A stretch of DNA of 64,000 nucleotides from Methanolobus halotolerans (lineage in GTDB: Archaea > Halobacteriota > Methanosarcinia > Methanosarcinales > Methanosarcinaceae), in assembly GCF_004745425.1 (NCBI RefSeq), contig NZ_PGGK01000005.1, positions 124,001 through 188,000 of the forward strand, given 5' to 3'. The translations under genes were made by a program, and so were the position numbers. Below are positions 25,850 to 35,010 of this stretch, in pieces. Every line of letters begins with the position of its first letter. Within the stretch, counting starts at the first letter, position 1. The notes under the pieces were generated by a model. The model saw only the letters and a program-made list of their open reading frames with translations, had not been told where the DNA came from and made no database searches.

Positions 25850-27481
25850 ATGGCAGGACAATATGGCGGTCAGCCCGTAGTAATTATAGATCCAAGTAAA
25901 GAACACACTACTGGAAAAGATGCATTATCAGTTAATATTGCATCAGCACAGGCAGTTGCAAAGATAGTAAGATCAACCCTTGGTCCCAAAGGAATGGACA
26001 AGATGCTTGTTAACATCATGGGGGATATCACTCTTACTAACGATGGCGCAACTATCCTCGAGGAGATGGACATAGAGCACCCCACTGCAAAAATGGTCGT
26101 GGAAATAGCCAAAACCCAGGAAAAAACAGCCGGTGACGGCACGACCAGTGCGGTGGTAATGGCTGGCGCACTACTTGAGAAGGCTCAGGAAATGATGATA
26201 CAGGGCATCCATCCGACTATCATTATCAAAGGGTTCGGCATGGCAACAGAAAAAGCTCTTCAGGTGCTGGAAGAGTATGCTATCCCGGTCAAGAAAGATG
26301 ACAGAGAGATGCTAGAGAAGATAGCATTGACCTCAATCACCGGCAAGGCATCTGAAATGTCAAGTGCCCACCTTGCAAAGATATGTGTGGATGCCGTATA
26401 TGCCATTGAGAACGAGGGCCAGGTCAATGTCGACGACGATATAGTGATCACAAAGGAAATTGGCGGCACCATCGATGATACCAAGCTAATAAACGGTATT
26501 GCTATCAGAAAGGAAGCCCTCCACCTGGAGATGCCTCACAGGATAGAGAATGCGAAGATAGCACTGATCGATACAGAACTAACATTCAGCAAGACTGCCA
26601 CAAAGTCAAAGCTGCATGTGGACAGGGCTGAACAACTCTTCGAATTCAAGGAACAGGAAAAGACCAATTTCAGAAAGGTCGTCCAGATGATCATTGACAC
26701 TGGTGCCAACGTCGTATTCTGCTCCAAGAACATGGATGATTACGCACTGCACTTCTTCAAGGAAGCCGGCGTGTATGCCACCAGACGTGTCAAGGATGAG
26801 GACATGGAAGCGCTTTCTTACTCCACCGGTGCTGCACTTGTAAGGAACGTGCATGATATATCATCAGAGGACCTCGGTTTCGCAGAACTTGTTGAACAGG
26901 AAGACCTTCACGAAGAGAAGACCTATATTAAAGGCTTCAAGCATTCAAGGACAATGACCATCCTTATCAAGGGCGGTTCAGAACATGTTACAGATAATGT
27001 CGAACGTGTCTTCGATGACGCCCTCCATGTAGTAAAATCCGTGTTCGAGGATGAGATGATAGTAGCTGGTGGCGGAGCCTCGGAGATAGAGGTCGCACAG
27101 AAGCTGCGTGCATACGCTTCGACCATCGGAGGACGCGAACAGATGGCCATCAATGCATTTGCATCCGCTGTCGAAGAGATCCCAAGGGCTATTGCGGATA
27201 ACTGTGGTTTCGATACTATTGATACACTGCTTAATCTGCGTGCCAAACACGACACTGTGAAATACGGAGGTCTTAACGTTGAGACTGCCGAAGTTGACAA
27301 CATGCTTGAGAAAGGTGTAGTCGATCCTCTGAGAGTAAAGACACAGGCAATCAAATCTGCTGCTGAAGTAGCCGTCATGATCCTGCGTGTCGATGACATG
27401 CTTCGTGCCAGGGAACAGGCCATGATGGATGTAGCTCCTGAACATAACATCCACAATTACGATATGTCAGGTATGATGTAA
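25850..27481 (+). CDS. ths: Thermosome subunit (group II chaperonin)
   Basis: A 543-residue ATP-dependent chaperonin subunit that folds proteins in a double-ring complex. Family signatures are [10 protein letters not shown] (about 45-54), [13 protein letters not shown] and [15 protein letters not shown] with the nucleotide-binding Asp, and [11 protein letters not shown] near the C-terminus. The C-terminal tail ends MSGMM, typical of archaeal thermosomes. TTGGAGGTCC before ATG 25850 is a strong ribosome-binding site, so the earlier in-frame ATG at 25826 is not used. Methanosarcinales usually encode several paralogues; which one this is cannot be said. Confidence 0.97.
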   Translation: MAGQYGGQPVVIIDPSKEHTTGKDALSVNIASAQAVAKIVRSTLGPKGMDKMLVNIMGDITLTNDGATILEEMDIEHPTAKMVVEIAKTQEKTAGDGTTSAVVMAGALLEKAQEMMIQGIHPTIIIKGFGMATEKALQVLEEYAIPVKKDDREMLEKIALTSITGKASEMSSAHLAKICVDAVYAIENEGQVNVDDDIVITKEIGGTIDDTKLINGIAIRKEALHLEMPHRIENAKIALIDTELTFSKTATKSKLHVDRAEQLFEFKEQEKTNFRKVVQMIIDTGANVVFCSKNMDDYALHFFKEAGVYATRRVKDEDMEALSYSTGAALVRNVHDISSEDLGFAELVEQEDLHEEKTYIKGFKHSRTMTILIKGGSEHVTDNVERVFDDALHVVKSVFEDEMIVAGGGASEIEVAQKLRAYASTIGGREQMAINAFASAVEEIPRAIADNCGFDTIDTLLNLRAKHDTVKYGGLNVETAEVDNMLEKGVVDPLRVKTQAIKSAAEVAVMILRVDDMLRAREQAMMDVAPEHNIHNYDMSGMM

Positions 27482-27513
27482 AGAGGGTAAGAACCTCTTT
27501 TCTTCTTTTTTTA
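27481..27513 (+). terminator. Terminator after the thermosome gene
   Basis: AAGAGG and CCTCTT form a short hairpin directly after the stop codon, followed by TTTTCTTCTTTTTTT. This is a convincing intrinsic-type terminator with an archaeal T-tract. Confidence 0.65.
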
Positions 27514-27635
27514 ATCTAAGATAATATATTGGGTCACACAGCGTGATCTGTTCCTGGAACATCCCCAGAAGCTTCATGTTTTATAAAAGTATTAAAGTAA
27601 AGTTGCAGGAATGAATATGATTAATCGTGATAAAT

Positions 27636-27839
27636 CTACGAAACTTTTAAATAGTTTTGATTGGTAGTATAACATGATAAATCATGATAGAACACTACCA
27701 TAACAAGAGAGATATCACGAACTTTGCCACGATGCTGACAACCCTTGCCGTTGCAATGCTTGCATATTACTCCCTCTTCAGTTATCATGGAGTGGTCTGA
27801 AGTTCTGCCATGGAACAGTTGTCTTTTCCTGCGCAGCAT
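27636..27839 (-). CDS. Possible small cysteine-rich protein
   Basis: A 67-codon frame with CKHCNGKGCQHRGK in the middle, similar to a single CxxCxGxG zinc motif. The last 20 codons are AT-rich and overlap a hairpin (27663-27699: GGTAGT/ACTACC outside CATGAT/ATCATG). No good ribosome-binding site is visible. It lies in the 387-base gap 27482-27868, where nothing else is convincing. It may be spurious. Confidence 0.3.
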   Translation of the reverse strand: MLRRKRQLFHGRTSDHSMITEEGVICKHCNGKGCQHRGKVRDISLVMVVFYHDLSCYTTNQNYLKVS

Positions 27840-27868
27840 TCTATTATACTTTTTCCGGATCTATATGA

Positions 27869-28474
27869 TCATAGGATAAGATTTCCGTCATCGGAAAATC
27901 CATAGAATTTCTTATAGTCCTCAATGGCTTTCCTTGCCTGTTCAGGATATCTCCTGAGCATACATTTGAGGAACTCATCCCTGGATGTGAATTCCTTCAT
28001 CCTGTTAATCATTTTGCTTGCATACTGTTTTGAAAGAGAGTTCTCTTTCTGTATCTCAAATGTCAGGCAGAGAGCTTCCGGGGGAAAATATTTCCTGCGG
28101 ATGGAGGGAGCAACCGATCCAAGAAGGACACCATGGTCCAGTTGACTGAAAGCAGGCACGCCTGTACGTTCGAGCCTTTCGGACCCTGTGAGCTTTTCAA
28201 GATTTTCGGCAGAATAGGAGTGCAACTCGATATATACTTCCGGCCTTAGCTCCTCCACTGTATCGATTATTACCTGACCGGCCTCCGTAAAGTAATTATC
28301 ATCCAGTGTAGAGATATAATTCCCTTTACTAACCAGTGGAATGGTTGCAAGAGTGCCCTTTTCAGGAGCGCCCATGTTCTCAAGGATATCTGTTGTGTCC
28401 TTCCATTCATTCCCGTGAAGTCCGGCTACAAAAAGCCGGACCGGTCTTCCCTTTCCCTGTATCTTGTATGACAT
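27869..28474 (-). CDS. DUF2119 family protein
   Basis: A 201-residue conserved methanogen protein. RLFVAGLHGNEWKDTTDIL near the N-terminus and the following YIELHSYS resemble the zinc-ligand segments of the M14-like succinylglutamate desuccinylase/aspartoacylase fold, so a hydrolase of small amides is possible. The substrate is unknown. ATG 28474 is chosen because GAGGATCATA precedes it. An upstream in-frame start at 28513 would lie inside the TlyA-like gene. The two genes are probably one operon. Confidence 0.8.
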   Translation of the reverse strand: MSYKIQGKGRPVRLFVAGLHGNEWKDTTDILENMGAPEKGTLATIPLVSKGNYISTLDDNYFTEAGQVIIDTVEELRPEVYIELHSYSAENLEKLTGSERLERTGVPAFSQLDHGVLLGSVAPSIRRKYFPPEALCLTFEIQKENSLSKQYASKMINRMKEFTSRDEFLKCMLRRYPEQARKAIEDYKKFYGFSDDGNLIL

Positions 28475-28493
28475 TATGATCCTCAGGAACAAT

Positions 28494-29156
28494 TCACCCT
28501 TCTGTTTTCTCACCTATCACATAGATCTCCATCTGCTCAGGTTCGATCACCTCAAGTATCCTGACACTGCCGGTTCCTATGCGTGCAAGTACTGTCTTGC
28601 GGTTCTCACAATCCTCGATCTTTATGACCAGCAGAAACTTTCCGCCTACTTTCAGCAGGGGCAACATTCTCTCCAGGGCCTGGACCGAATCAAGAGGCTC
28701 AAGCGTCATGTCAATGAGCAACACATGTACCTGTTCAAGTGAGATATTCTTAAGCGGTGACCTGAAAGCATCGGCAAAGATCACTGAAACATTCTCTTTT
28801 TCATGTGCTATATTTCCAAGTTCGGACCGGAAATCCTTGCTATACTCCACACCCCTGACCTTTGAAGCTATCTCTGAGGCAAAAAGCAGAAATCCGCCTG
28901 CACTTGAACCGATGTCAAGGACACTGTCGTTTTCAGTGATCAGACATGTTGCATCCTGTATATGCCGGAGTTTAAAGTATCCCCTAGGCATATCGAGCCC
29001 TTCTTCAACTTCTATCTGATCCTCCGCACTGATATCCTTTGAAGGTTTTCTGATAATAGTTCCGCTAACCTTTACGTTCCCATTGTGTATGGCATTCTTT
29101 GCCCGTCCCCTGGACTTGAAACAGCCCATCTCTACAAGGTATGCATCCAGTCTCAT
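28494..29156 (-). CDS. TlyA-like S4/FtsJ-fold rRNA methyltransferase
   Basis: A 220-residue protein. The N-terminal S4 RNA-binding domain (about residues 1-60: RLDAYLVEMGCFKSRGRAKN) is followed by a Rossmann SAM domain with VLDIGSSAGGFLLFA (about 80-95), LLIDMT and FLLVIKIE, which provide D and K of the FtsJ-type active site. TlyA proteins methylate ribosomal RNA riboses. The archaeal target is not known. It is cotranscribed with the DUF2119 gene, 19 bases downstream. Confidence 0.85.
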   Translation of the reverse strand: MRLDAYLVEMGCFKSRGRAKNAIHNGNVKVSGTIIRKPSKDISAEDQIEVEEGLDMPRGYFKLRHIQDATCLITENDSVLDIGSSAGGFLLFASEIASKVRGVEYSKDFRSELGNIAHEKENVSVIFADAFRSPLKNISLEQVHVLLIDMTLEPLDSVQALERMLPLLKVGGKFLLVIKIEDCENRKTVLARIGTGSVRILEVIEPEQMEIYVIGEKTEG

Positions 29157-29236
29157 GATGTTCTTTGTATGAGACTTTAGTATTTATATCATGACCATGT
29201 AAAAAGATGCTGTATCAGTGATAAGGGGAAGAACAT

Positions 29237-29914
29237 TTGTTAAAAGCTATAATATTTGACATGGATGGCGTGCTTGTAGATTCAATGTCCTATCATGCCC
29301 AGGCCGTGAAGAACATATTCGACCGGATCGGCGTGAAGATGGATAAAAAGGACATTTTTGAGAGGGAAGGAGAAAGGACAGCCGATATAATCACCTTCCT
29401 GCTTGAGAAGGAAACCGGTAACATCTCAGCATATGATGTCCCTGATATAGTTGAGAGATATATCCAGGAATTCAACAGGATAGCAGAGCTGCAGGTCTTT
29501 GAGGAAGTCAGGCAATGCCTTGGCTCGATCAGGTCCAGGTTCCGCCTCTCTGTAGTATCTGGTTCGGACAAGCCTATCGTTTATGATATCATCGGGAAGG
29601 AGTTCCCGGAAATCTTCGAGGTAATAGTCACAGGCGATGACGTAAAACGCGGGAAGCCCGACCCGGAACCATATCTGCAGGCAGTGGGAATGCTCGGTAT
29701 AGATAAGGACGAATGTATTGTTGTGGAAAATGCTCCCATGGGTGTAGAGTCCGCCCGCAAGGCAGGACTTTACTGTATAGCAGTTCCCACCTATCTAGAT
29801 CCTGAAAAACTTAAAAGTGCCGACCTTGTCCTGAAAGATTACAGGGAGCTGGCAGACTATCTGTTCCAGCTCGGCCCTCACTCCACAGGATGTCCTCAGG
29901 TGCCAAAGTCATAA
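29237..29914 (+). CDS. HAD-family phosphatase (beta-phosphoglucomutase-like)
   Basis: A 225-residue cytosolic hydrolase of the HAD superfamily. Motif I is FDMDGVLVDS, motif II VVSGSD, motif III KRGKPDPEPYLQA and motif IV VVENAPMGVESARKAG, all intact. The cap domain is of the helical type used by beta-phosphoglucomutase and phosphoglycolate phosphatase. The start is TTG at 29237, because AAGGGGAAG lies at the right distance and no ATG is suitable. The substrate cannot be predicted. The gene ends inside the 3' end of the convergent flavoprotein gene. Confidence 0.9.
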   Translation: MLKAIIFDMDGVLVDSMSYHAQAVKNIFDRIGVKMDKKDIFEREGERTADIITFLLEKETGNISAYDVPDIVERYIQEFNRIAELQVFEEVRQCLGSIRSRFRLSVVSGSDKPIVYDIIGKEFPEIFEVIVTGDDVKRGKPDPEPYLQAVGMLGIDKDECIVVENAPMGVESARKAGLYCIAVPTYLDPEKLKSADLVLKDYRELADYLFQLGPHSTGCPQVPKS

Positions 29915-30990
29915 TTGCACTTTATACCACTGCTGTCAGAGCAGAGGTTACATGAAACACATTTCAAAACCTCAGTTTCCCCTTTCCTTATCTTCGCTAC
30001 GAGGTCAGGTTCGGCAATAAAGGGCCGGGACAGAGAGATCATGTCTGTATATCCCCCTTCAAGCAGCATTTCCATCACGGCCTTTGACCTTATCCCTCCC
30101 ACAAGGATCACAGGTACGTCCACTGCCTCTTTTATCATCTTCGAGTAATGCTTATAGTAAGCTTCCTTTTCCTGTGAGTCGACATTGGTTCTGAACAACT
30201 CGTTACCTGCTTCTGCAATACCACCGCTGACCTCAATGGCACACACTCTGTTTCCGGCCAGTATCTTTGCTATCTCTATGGACTCGGGAGCATCCAGGGT
30301 GTCTTTCTTTGAACCTTCCGGAAAACCATCAGTGGCGTTGAGTTTGACCATGATCGGGTAGTCCTCTCCAACCATTTCTCTGGCCCTATCAAGGATGTCA
30401 ACGATCACCTGGGTACGTTTCTCAGTATTTCCTCCCCACCTGTCCTTCCTGCGGTTGGTGTAGGGCGATATGAAGTTGCTCAGCAGGAAACCATGAGCGC
30501 AATGCAACTGGACAGCATCGAACCCCGCTTCTTTACCCCTTCTGACGGCATTGGCAAAGTCCTCGATAGTTCCCATAACTTCTTTTTCACTCATTTCCTC
30601 GGGGGTCATGCCTTTTGTCTTTTCAGTGACTGCTGACGGTGCAAGAGCATAGGGGATTTCCGGGCTCAACATTGTCTGCCGTCCGCCGTGAACAACCTGC
30701 AAAACGATCTTGCTGTTATATTTGTGAACCCTGGACACTATCCTTTTGTAATCTTCCACAAACCTGTCATCATAAATGCCCTGTTGCAGGTGGTCGCTTT
30801 TTCCCATTGGATTCACATAGGCGTAGCCGGTGATTATTACCGCGGTCCCGTTCCTTGCAAGTTCTTCATAAATATCCCCTATCCTTACAGTGGGAGTGCC
30901 GTCCGGTTCAGCCATCCATTCATGGGTCGCTGAACGTACAAAACGATTGGGAATTTCCATTCCACATATTGAGATCGGTTCGAATAACAT
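29896..30990 (-). CDS. NADH:flavin oxidoreductase / old yellow enzyme family
   Basis: A 364-residue FMN protein with a TIM-barrel fold. It has the N-terminal PNRFVRSATHEWMA, VVHGGRQ, the substrate-binding VQLHCAHGFLLSNFISPYTN-RRKDRWGG segment and the FMN phosphate-binding VGGIRS. The C-terminus has a cysteine group CVSCNLCSDSSGIKC (C-x2-C-x2-C-x7-C), which resembles the 4Fe-4S site of 2,4-dienoyl-CoA reductase-like members. A ferredoxin-linked reductase role is therefore plausible. The substrate is unknown. It converges with the HAD gene. Confidence 0.92.
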   Translation of the reverse strand: MLFEPISICGMEIPNRFVRSATHEWMAEPDGTPTVRIGDIYEELARNGTAVIITGYAYVNPMGKSDHLQQGIYDDRFVEDYKRIVSRVHKYNSKIVLQVVHGGRQTMLSPEIPYALAPSAVTEKTKGMTPEEMSEKEVMGTIEDFANAVRRGKEAGFDAVQLHCAHGFLLSNFISPYTNRRKDRWGGNTEKRTQVIVDILDRAREMVGEDYPIMVKLNATDGFPEGSKKDTLDAPESIEIAKILAGNRVCAIEVSGGIAEAGNELFRTNVDSQEKEAYYKHYSKMIKEAVDVPVILVGGIRSKAVMEMLLEGGYTDMISLSRPFIAEPDLVAKIRKGETEVLKCVSCNLCSDSSGIKCNYDFGT

Positions 30991-31050
30991 AAATTAATAT
31001 TGAGTCCGGTGACATATATCTTTTTTTGAAGGACTCTTGAAGTGCCCGGC

Positions 31051-31761
31051 CTAGTACCGGGAAATATGCATGTGGTCTATCTCTTCCTTCATCTCTTCGT
31101 TGCGTATCCTGTAGAATACCATAGTGACAAAAAGCAGGACAAATGCTATCAGGTTAACAAGCAATGTCAGCTGCAGGCTGGTTCCCTCGAGACCTCCGCC
31201 GCTACTTCCATATGTCGATCCTCCGAACATGAGAGGATGTGCCGAGCGCCATAGCCTTACCGAAAGGAAGCTCAAAGGTACTGAAACAAATCCTATGATG
31301 CCGAACACAGCAGCAATCCTTGCTCTGCTTTCAGGTTCTTCAACTGCCTGGCGAAGCATCAGGTATGCAAGGTACACGAGTAGCAGCACGAGGGATGTTG
31401 TCAAACGGGGTTCCCATATCCAGTACCATCCCCATGTGGCCTTAGCCCAGATGGAACCCGTAACAAGCACAAGGAAAGCAAATACCACTCCGACCTCTGC
31501 AGCCGAGAGTGCGACCACGTCCCATTTCCTGCTGCTCCGCCTGAGCTGGCATATGCTTGCGATAAATACGACAAAAAAAGCCAGATAGGATGTAAAAGCT
31601 ATGGGCAGGTGGAAATAGAAAATCCTGAAACTGCTGTCAAGAATCTCACCGGAGCCACTTCTCATTTCCGGCAGGTAGAAGAATACCATCCAGATGGCAA
31701 GCAGCATCACCACTCCGGTGACGGCTGCAATCATCTTTTCTTTTTTACTGTCTAAGAACAT
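31051..31761 (-). CDS. ccmC: Heme exporter permease CcmC
   Basis: A 236-residue membrane protein with six helices. The tryptophan-rich loop TWGWYWIWEPRLTTSLV is the heme-handling WWD-type motif of CcmC/CcsA. In the cytochrome c maturation pathway it passes heme to CcmE at the outer face of the membrane. It is third in ccmA-ccmB-ccmC. The gap to ccmB is 65 bases. Its presence fits a methanogen that makes c-type cytochromes. Confidence 0.9.
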   Translation of the reverse strand: MFLDSKKEKMIAAVTGVVMLLAIWMVFFYLPEMRSGSGEILDSSFRIFYFHLPIAFTSYLAFFVVFIASICQLRRSSRKWDVVALSAAEVGVVFAFLVLVTGSIWAKATWGWYWIWEPRLTTSLVLLLVYLAYLMLRQAVEEPESRARIAAVFGIIGFVSVPLSFLSVRLWRSAHPLMFGGSTYGSSGGGLEGTSLQLTLLVNLIAFVLLFVTMVFYRIRNEEMKEEIDHMHISRY

Positions 31762-31826
31762 GCTGTCTCCTCTGGCATTACTGGTACTTTTATTTAAATG
31801 CTTTTAACATGCAGGAACATTTCTGT

Positions 31827-32510
31827 TCAATCCTGAATAGTATATTCGAATATAAGATGGCCAACTGCAAAAAATATCAGATCGTACACAATCAGCAACC
31901 TGAGTTCGGAAGAGATATCACTGATATCCCCTTCCACCATTATCTTTCCTGTAGCCATTATAGCCGGTATTATGACAGGTATAACCAGCGGGAGGAGTAA
32001 TATAGGAAGCATGATCTCCCTTGTACGGGTGTTCACAGTAAGTGCTGAGAGCAGGGTACCGACTGTAATAAAACCCAATGTACCAAGAATTATTATCAGT
32101 GCAAGACCGGCTACATTCTGGATATTATAGTTGAACAGTACAATGAGAACGGGAACCGTCAGTATCTCGACCGCGAACATTATCAGTGAGTTTGATATTG
32201 TCTTACCTGTATAAATCGCACCCCGGTCAACAGGGCACAGTTTCAGTCCTTCCAGGCATCCGTTCTCTATTTCTGATGCGAAAGACCGTGAGAGACCGAG
32301 TGTCCCTGCAAAGATAAAGGCTATCCACAGCACTCCGGGGGCAAGCCTGTCCACAATGTCTTTTTGCCCCAGCAGGTCTCCGAAAGAAATGCTGAAAATA
32401 ACGATAACCTGCACTGAGAAGATTACCATTGAGTTAAGCATCTGCTTTGTCCTGAATTCCGTCCTCAGGTCCTTTGCTGCTATGTGGAGGCTTCTTAACA
32501 TACGTAACAC
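31827..32510 (-). CDS. ccmB: Heme exporter permease CcmB
   Basis: A 227-residue integral membrane protein with six helices, the ABC-2-like permease partner of CcmA. The N-terminus KDLRTEFRTKQML, LGLSRSFASEIENGCLEGLK and the central hydrophobic block are typical of CcmB. ccmA ends six bases upstream, so the genes are translationally coupled. Confidence 0.9.
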   Translation of the reverse strand: MLRMLRSLHIAAKDLRTEFRTKQMLNSMVIFSVQVIVIFSISFGDLLGQKDIVDRLAPGVLWIAFIFAGTLGLSRSFASEIENGCLEGLKLCPVDRGAIYTGKTISNSLIMFAVEILTVPVLIVLFNYNIQNVAGLALIIILGTLGFITVGTLLSALTVNTRTREIMLPILLLPLVIPVIIPAIMATGKIMVEGDISDISSELRLLIVYDLIFFAVGHLIFEYTIQD

Positions 32511-32516
32511 CTCATT

Positions 32517-33266
32517 TCACCAAAGGTTTGAAACTCCCTCAGCATCAGTATCCATACATATTAGTGAAGAATATGCCAGTTTGAAATCTTCCTTGCCTTC
32601 TATTTCTTTTGCCATGCGGTCGTAAACGATCTCACCCCTGTCCATTACAATCAAACGATCACATAACTGCATCGCTCTCTCAATATTGTGAGATACCATG
32701 ATCTTTGTCACTTTGTCTTTATCCAGAGCCCTGAGAACATTCTCAAAAGCCTTAGCAGACCGCTGGTCAAGTCCTGTATAAGGCTCATCCATAAAAAGTA
32801 CCTCTGGCCTGTGGACCAATGCCCTTGCAATGGAAAGACGCTGCTTCATTCCCCTGGAGAAGGCTCCAACTCTGTCATCAGCACGCCCGAGAAGGCCCAC
32901 ATGTCCCAGAAGTTCCCTGATACGCTCCTCAAGCAGACTCCTTTCCATGCCATACATTTTCCCGAAGAATCTCAGGTTCTCCCTTGCTGTAAGTCCATCG
33001 TAAAGATATGTCTGGTGTGATATTACACCTATTAGCTCCCGGACACTTGAAGAGTCTCTTCTTAAGTCGATGCCATTGACAATAACATTTCCCTTTGTAG
33101 GCATTATTATAGTTGAGAGTACTTTCAGAAGAGTTGTCTTCCCTGCTCCGTTCGGACCAAATATCGCAACTGACTCACCCTTTTTAATCTCAAGATCGAT
33201 ATTTCGGAGTGCCTTGTGCTTCCCGAAACTCCTTTGAATTCCACGTGCTGATATTATCGGATCCAT
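32517..33266 (-). CDS. ccmA: Heme exporter ATPase CcmA
   Basis: A 249-residue ABC ATPase. It has Walker A GPNGAGKTT (about residues 37-45), the signature FSRGMKQRLSIARA, Walker B VLFMDEPYTGLD and the switch His in MVSHN. It drives CcmBC-dependent steps of cytochrome c maturation. It is first in the operon. The assignment as CcmA rather than another ABC ATPase rests on the adjacent ccmB and ccmC. Confidence 0.92.
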   Translation of the reverse strand: MDPIISARGIQRSFGKHKALRNIDLEIKKGESVAIFGPNGAGKTTLLKVLSTIIMPTKGNVIVNGIDLRRDSSSVRELIGVISHQTYLYDGLTARENLRFFGKMYGMERSLLEERIRELLGHVGLLGRADDRVGAFSRGMKQRLSIARALVHRPEVLFMDEPYTGLDQRSAKAFENVLRALDKDKVTKIMVSHNIERAMQLCDRLIVMDRGEIVYDRMAKEIEGKEDFKLAYSSLICMDTDAEGVSNLW

Positions 33267-33372
33267 CGGCTACATATTCACGGTCAGTATAAATTAACGT
33301 TTTGTTATTTTTGAGTAAACTAACTGAAAACAAGCTAGATCTGGTTGTTGCAAATTCTTTACTACTTCACCA

Positions 33373-34047
33373 TCACTCAAAAGCTGGTCCGCCGACTTCA
33401 GCATTATTACTGTACCCCACCCTTTCCCAGTAACCTTCATATGGCTCATCGGTCAGCTCTATTGCTGTTATCCATTTAGCCCATTTGTAACCGTATTTCC
33501 CTTCGGCCACAAGTTGTACGGGAAATCCTCTTTCAGGAGGAAGGGTCACATTATTGAGTTTATATGCCAGCATAATATCATTTTCAACAATATAGTCAAG
33601 TTCAAGTGATGTGGAGTAACCGTCAGCACAATAGAATATGACATTGGTCGCATTATCGGAAACCTGTGCTTCTTCAAAGATCAAACTAAGGGGCACTCCT
33701 GTCCATATGGCATCAAAACCCCATCCTTCAACGCAGTCCAGCCTGGTGAATCTGGTGGTGGAAGGATAGTTGACCAACTGTTCATAGCTCAGGTCCAGGG
33801 AACTGTTGACCATGCCATATACCTGCAGCTCATATGTATCCTGATCTATATACTGGGTCCCTTCTATCGCATTATTGCGTTGCTCAGAAATAGGTGTGAG
33901 TTGCTTTCCCTCGTATTCAGTCGCTTCAAGGGAGGTGTTATATGTTTCTTGCGTGTCCCTTTCGTATATGCAACCTGAAAGGAATATGCAACTTGGAAAA
34001 ATGAACAAAACGATCAGTGTTCCAAGAAACTTGCTTTTCTGGGACAT
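33373..34047 (-). CDS. Sulfite-oxidase-like molybdopterin lipoprotein
   Basis: A 224-residue exported lipoprotein: a signal peptide with lipobox LSGC (Cys26), then the sulfite oxidase/YedY fold. The molybdenum-binding cysteine is in TRLDCVEGWGF, with later family motifs GYSTSLELDY, LPPERGFPVQLVAEGKYGYK and WITAIEL. Substrates could be sulfite or methionine/S-oxide-like compounds; none can be predicted from sequence. It lies next to the ccm operon, 107 bases upstream of ccmA in the same orientation, which could link it to a membrane electron chain. A c-type cytochrome partner is not in the window. Confidence 0.88.
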   Translation of the reverse strand: MSQKSKFLGTLIVLFIFPSCIFLSGCIYERDTQETYNTSLEATEYEGKQLTPISEQRNNAIEGTQYIDQDTYELQVYGMVNSSLDLSYEQLVNYPSTTRFTRLDCVEGWGFDAIWTGVPLSLIFEEAQVSDNATNVIFYCADGYSTSLELDYIVENDIMLAYKLNNVTLPPERGFPVQLVAEGKYGYKWAKWITAIELTDEPYEGYWERVGYSNNAEVGGPAFE

Positions 34048-34071
34048 ATCATGACCTCTGTAATATGAGTG

Positions 34072-34371
34072 TCAGCTGATGTTCGAGAGCATTTCCAGCC
34101 CTTTCCCTGTTAAGAAGTACTTACCATTCACAATATTCAGGAGATCACCATTTATCAGGAATTCCGTATGGTAATTGAAAATCTTATCATCCAGTCCTGT
34201 CTCTCCCTGGACCTCATCCTTTGTTGCTCCGAATACACCTATTTTTTTGACAAGTTGCCTGCGAATAGGATGTGAAGCCGCTTTATGCATGAACTCATGC
34301 TCCATCTTAACACGTTCGCGCTCAGAAGGTGCTGCCATGATCATGTCGTCCAGGTCGTCTTTTTCTAACAT
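34072..34371 (-). CDS. Winged-helix transcriptional regulator
   Basis: A 99-residue protein. Residues 25-95 form a winged helix (EHEFMHKAASHPIRRQLVKK, then a recognition helix and a wing ending GLEMLSNIS), as in ArsR-like archaeal regulators. No metal-binding cysteines. It is 24 bases upstream of the sulfite-oxidase-like gene in the same orientation and probably regulates it. Confidence 0.75.
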   Translation of the reverse strand: MLEKDDLDDMIMAAPSERERVKMEHEFMHKAASHPIRRQLVKKIGVFGATKDEVQGETGLDDKIFNYHTEFLINGDLLNIVNGKYFLTGKGLEMLSNIS

Positions 34372-34465
34372 ATTCCCACTCCTCTTTTATTAATAAGAGT
34401 ATGGATGCATTATTAAAAAGCTTGTCCTAAATGCTGTATCTTATTTAAGAACTATGTTGAAATAA

Positions 34466-34559
34466 AATATAAATGTTGGCACCATGAAAACAAACATATA
34501 GTTGTTTGGCAGAATTGTACATTTACCTGAGGGGGGTTTTGCGTGCCAACATTTATATT
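34466..34559. repeat. 94-bp element with perfect 17-bp inverted repeats
   Basis: AATATAAATGTTGGCAC (34466-34482) is repeated exactly inverted at 34543-34559. The interior of 60 bases has a second smaller dyad (AACAAAC/GTTGTTT) and a G6 tract. It could be a small non-autonomous element or a structured RNA or terminator, because it begins at the stop codon of the gene at 34558. No target-site duplication is obvious. Confidence 0.6.
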
Positions 34560-34905
34560 AATGTGATAGGGCCACCGTTGGATTGATAACATGGGCATAG
34601 TTCTCGCTTTCGATGTCCATGATATCATTTTTACATCTTCCTTTGCCCTGATCGGCAAGAAGATAGACCAATTTCCCTTCTGAGTATCTCATCGGGGATC
34701 CGATGGCCAGATAATAATCATTTTTCAGGCTCTGCAGTGCAGCAACCACAGTTTCATAGTCATATCTTGAACTGCCGGGACTGGCTGATGATACGCCAAC
34801 AAGCATGTCGTTGACATGAAGTGCAAAATGCAGGTTCCACGTATCTTTATTAAGAAACTCATGAACTTTTATATCCATTACCAAACCAATCATATTTTCC
34901 CTCAA
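34558..34905 (-). CDS. Conserved hypothetical protein
   Basis: A 115-residue soluble alpha/beta protein, rich in short strands (YYLAIGSPMRYSEGKLVYLL). No family recognised. The stop codon lies at the edge of the 94-bp inverted-repeat element, so the element may have supplied the stop or terminator. Confidence 0.6.
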   Translation of the reverse strand: MRENMIGLVMDIKVHEFLNKDTWNLHFALHVNDMLVGVSSASPGSSRYDYETVVAALQSLKNDYYLAIGSPMRYSEGKLVYLLADQGKGRCKNDIMDIESENYAHVINPTVALSH

Positions 34906-35010
34906 AACATATCTCCTTATCCGACTATAGCGAATAGATTACATGAACACGTATATAAAAAGTCTGTGTAACTTTTCTTATAGATGAGCATATTTGTTCA
35001 TAATATGTAG

